Shown here piece by piece: positions 63,008 through 64,000 of a stretch of DNA of 64,000 nucleotides. How positions within the stretch are numbered: the stretch's first letter is position 1; each line of letters starts with the position of its first letter. The notes below the pieces were generated by a model. The model was not told the DNA's origin, did not search any database, and was given only the letters and a program-made list of their open reading frames with translations. Made by a program: the position numbers and the translations under genes. The DNA comes from Nodularia sp. NIES-3585 (GTDB lineage Bacteria > Cyanobacteriota > Cyanobacteriia > Cyanobacteriales > Nostocaceae): NCBI RefSeq assembly GCF_002218065.1, contig NZ_BDUB01000001.1, positions 4,373,118-4,437,117 on the forward strand, given 5' to 3'.

Positions 63008-64000
63008 ATGTCTCAGCCAACGATAGAATCAATCCTACAAGAGAAGCGCTCATTCCCTCCTAGCAGCGAATTTGCCCAAAACGCTCAAATCAAAAGTTTA
63101 GCGGACTATCAACAATTATACGCCAAAGCCAAAGCCAATCCGCAGCAATTTTGGGCGGATTTAGCCGAATATGAATTAGATTGGTTCCAAAAATGGGACA
63201 CAGTTCTAGATTGGCAACCACCTTTTGCTAAATGGTTTGGCGGTGGTAAAATTAACATTTCTTATAATTGTCTGGATCGACACCTAACTACTTGGCGCAA
63301 AAATAAGGCGGCGCTGATTTGGGAAGGAGAACCAGGAGATTCCCGTACACTAACCTATGCCCAATTACATCGGGAAGTGTGCCAGTTTGCCAATGTGCTG
63401 AAGCAATTGGGGGCGAAAAAAGGCGATCGCATCGGTATATATATGCCAATGATTCCCGAAGCGGCGATCGCTATGTTAGCCTGTGCTAGAATTGGCGCAC
63501 CCCACAGCGTGGTATTTGGTGGTTTTAGTGCGGAAGCTTTGCGCGATCGCCTCAACGATGCAGAAGCCAAAATAGTCATTACTGCTGATGGTGGTTGGCG
63601 TAAAGATGCGATCGTTCCTCTGAAAGTAGAAGTAGATAAAGCCTTAGCTGATCATGCTGTCCCTTCCATTACAGATGTGCTGGTAGTCAAACGCACCTGT
63701 CAAGAAACACACATGGAACCAGGACGTGACCATTGGTGGCATGATTTACAAAAAGGTGTATCAGCCGATTGTCCAGCGGAACCGATGGATAGCGAAGATA
63801 TGCTGTTTGTCCTCTACACTTCTGGTAGCACCGGCAAACCAAAGGGAGTTGTGCATACAACTGCTGGTTATAACTTATATAGCCATATCACCACCAAATG
63901 GATCTTTGACCTGCAAGATACAGATGTCTACTGGTGTACTGCTGATGTCGGTTGGATTACTGGACACAGTTATATAGTCTACGGACCGCTTTCCAACGGT
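63008..64000 (+). CDS. acs: Acetyl-CoA synthetase, 5' part (cut by window edge)
   Basis: The frame starts at ATG 63008 ([20 protein letters not shown]) and stays open to the window end, giving 331 residues of an enzyme usually about 650 long. Motifs include [36 protein letters not shown], and the AMP-binding P-loop [14 protein letters not shown]. It makes acetyl-CoA from acetate and ATP. The start fits the N-terminus of other cyanobacterial Acs proteins. Single copy here; no regulator is adjacent. Confidence 0.95.
   Translation, partial: MSQPTIESILQEKRSFPPSSEFAQNAQIKSLADYQQLYAKAKANPQQFWADLAEYELDWFQKWDTVLDWQPPFAKWFGGGKINISYNCLDRHLTTWRKNKAALIWEGEPGDSRTLTYAQLHREVCQFANVLKQLGAKKGDRIGIYMPMIPEAAIAMLACARIGAPHSVVFGGFSAEALRDRLNDAEAKIVITADGGWRKDAIVPLKVEVDKALADHAVPSITDVLVVKRTCQETHMEPGRDHWWHDLQKGVSADCPAEPMDSEDMLFVLYTSGSTGKPKGVVHTTAGYNLYSHITTKWIFDLQDTDVYWCTADVGWITGHSYIVYGPLSNG

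Overview
The window reads as a chromosome segment of a filamentous, probably heterocyst-forming cyanobacterium (Nostoc/Anabaena/Nodularia type). Supporting signs are frequent GCGATCGC (HIP1) octamers, dispersed palindromic repeats and MITE-like elements typical of Nostocales, cyanobacteriochrome and phytochrome-like GAF kinases, the cyanobacterial families DUF2358, DUF5132, DUF6464 and KGK, and a dnaA-dnaN pair. All product names come from reading the sequence; no database search was run.

Layout. 1-8.5 kb: a peptide-export locus with a Nif11-type precursor, an FHA-GAF protein, a ParA-like ATPase, a tandem cNMP-fold protein, an HlyD-type adaptor and a C39-peptidase ABC exporter. 8.8-11 kb: a nitrilase-family amidase and a lipoprotein sugar dehydrogenase. 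11.2-16.7 kb: an internally deleted IS, then a cluster of HMA2-type proteins, a DUF5132 protein and a P-type ATPase without the usual CPC motif. 16.7-23.5 kb: peptide deformylase, a Deg/HtrA protease, an IS605-type element, dnaA, a DnaA-box cluster (candidate oriC) and dnaN. 23.5-30.5 kb: a photoreceptor-like histidine kinase, an ArsA/Get3-like ATPase, small conserved genes and a second double-glycine precursor peptide.

30,554-47,996: a 17.4-kb integrated element bounded by a 21-bp direct repeat that overlaps a host hairpin terminator. Seven TGAGTAG-like sites in 11-bp phase lie just inside the two ends and look like integrase arm sites. Its left arm is a leftward operon (small proteins, ASCH protein, zinc-ribbon protein, tyrosine integrase), interrupted by an ISKra4-type IS with a perfect 9-bp target duplication. 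The centre has a ribbon-helix-helix regulator with operator-like repeats and a possible -1 frameshift, a KGK protein, and a primase-helicase gene associated with two inverted copies of an iteron array, one upstream and one inside its reading frame. The right arm is a rightward module of uncharacterised genes including an 808-residue collagen-like fibre protein. I see no terminase, portal, relaxase or conjugation gene. This is the best candidate for an undescribed system: a self-replicating integrative element with a possible virion-like or surface-fibre module.

48-64 kb: dprA, a DUF29 protein, a beta-lactamase-fold hydrolase, a TrmJ-like methyltransferase, a second IS605-type element, a PhnD-like lipoprotein paired with a histidine kinase, NADAR and DUF6881 proteins, a methyltransferase, a TPR protein, two unknown genes, and the start of acs, cut by the window edge.
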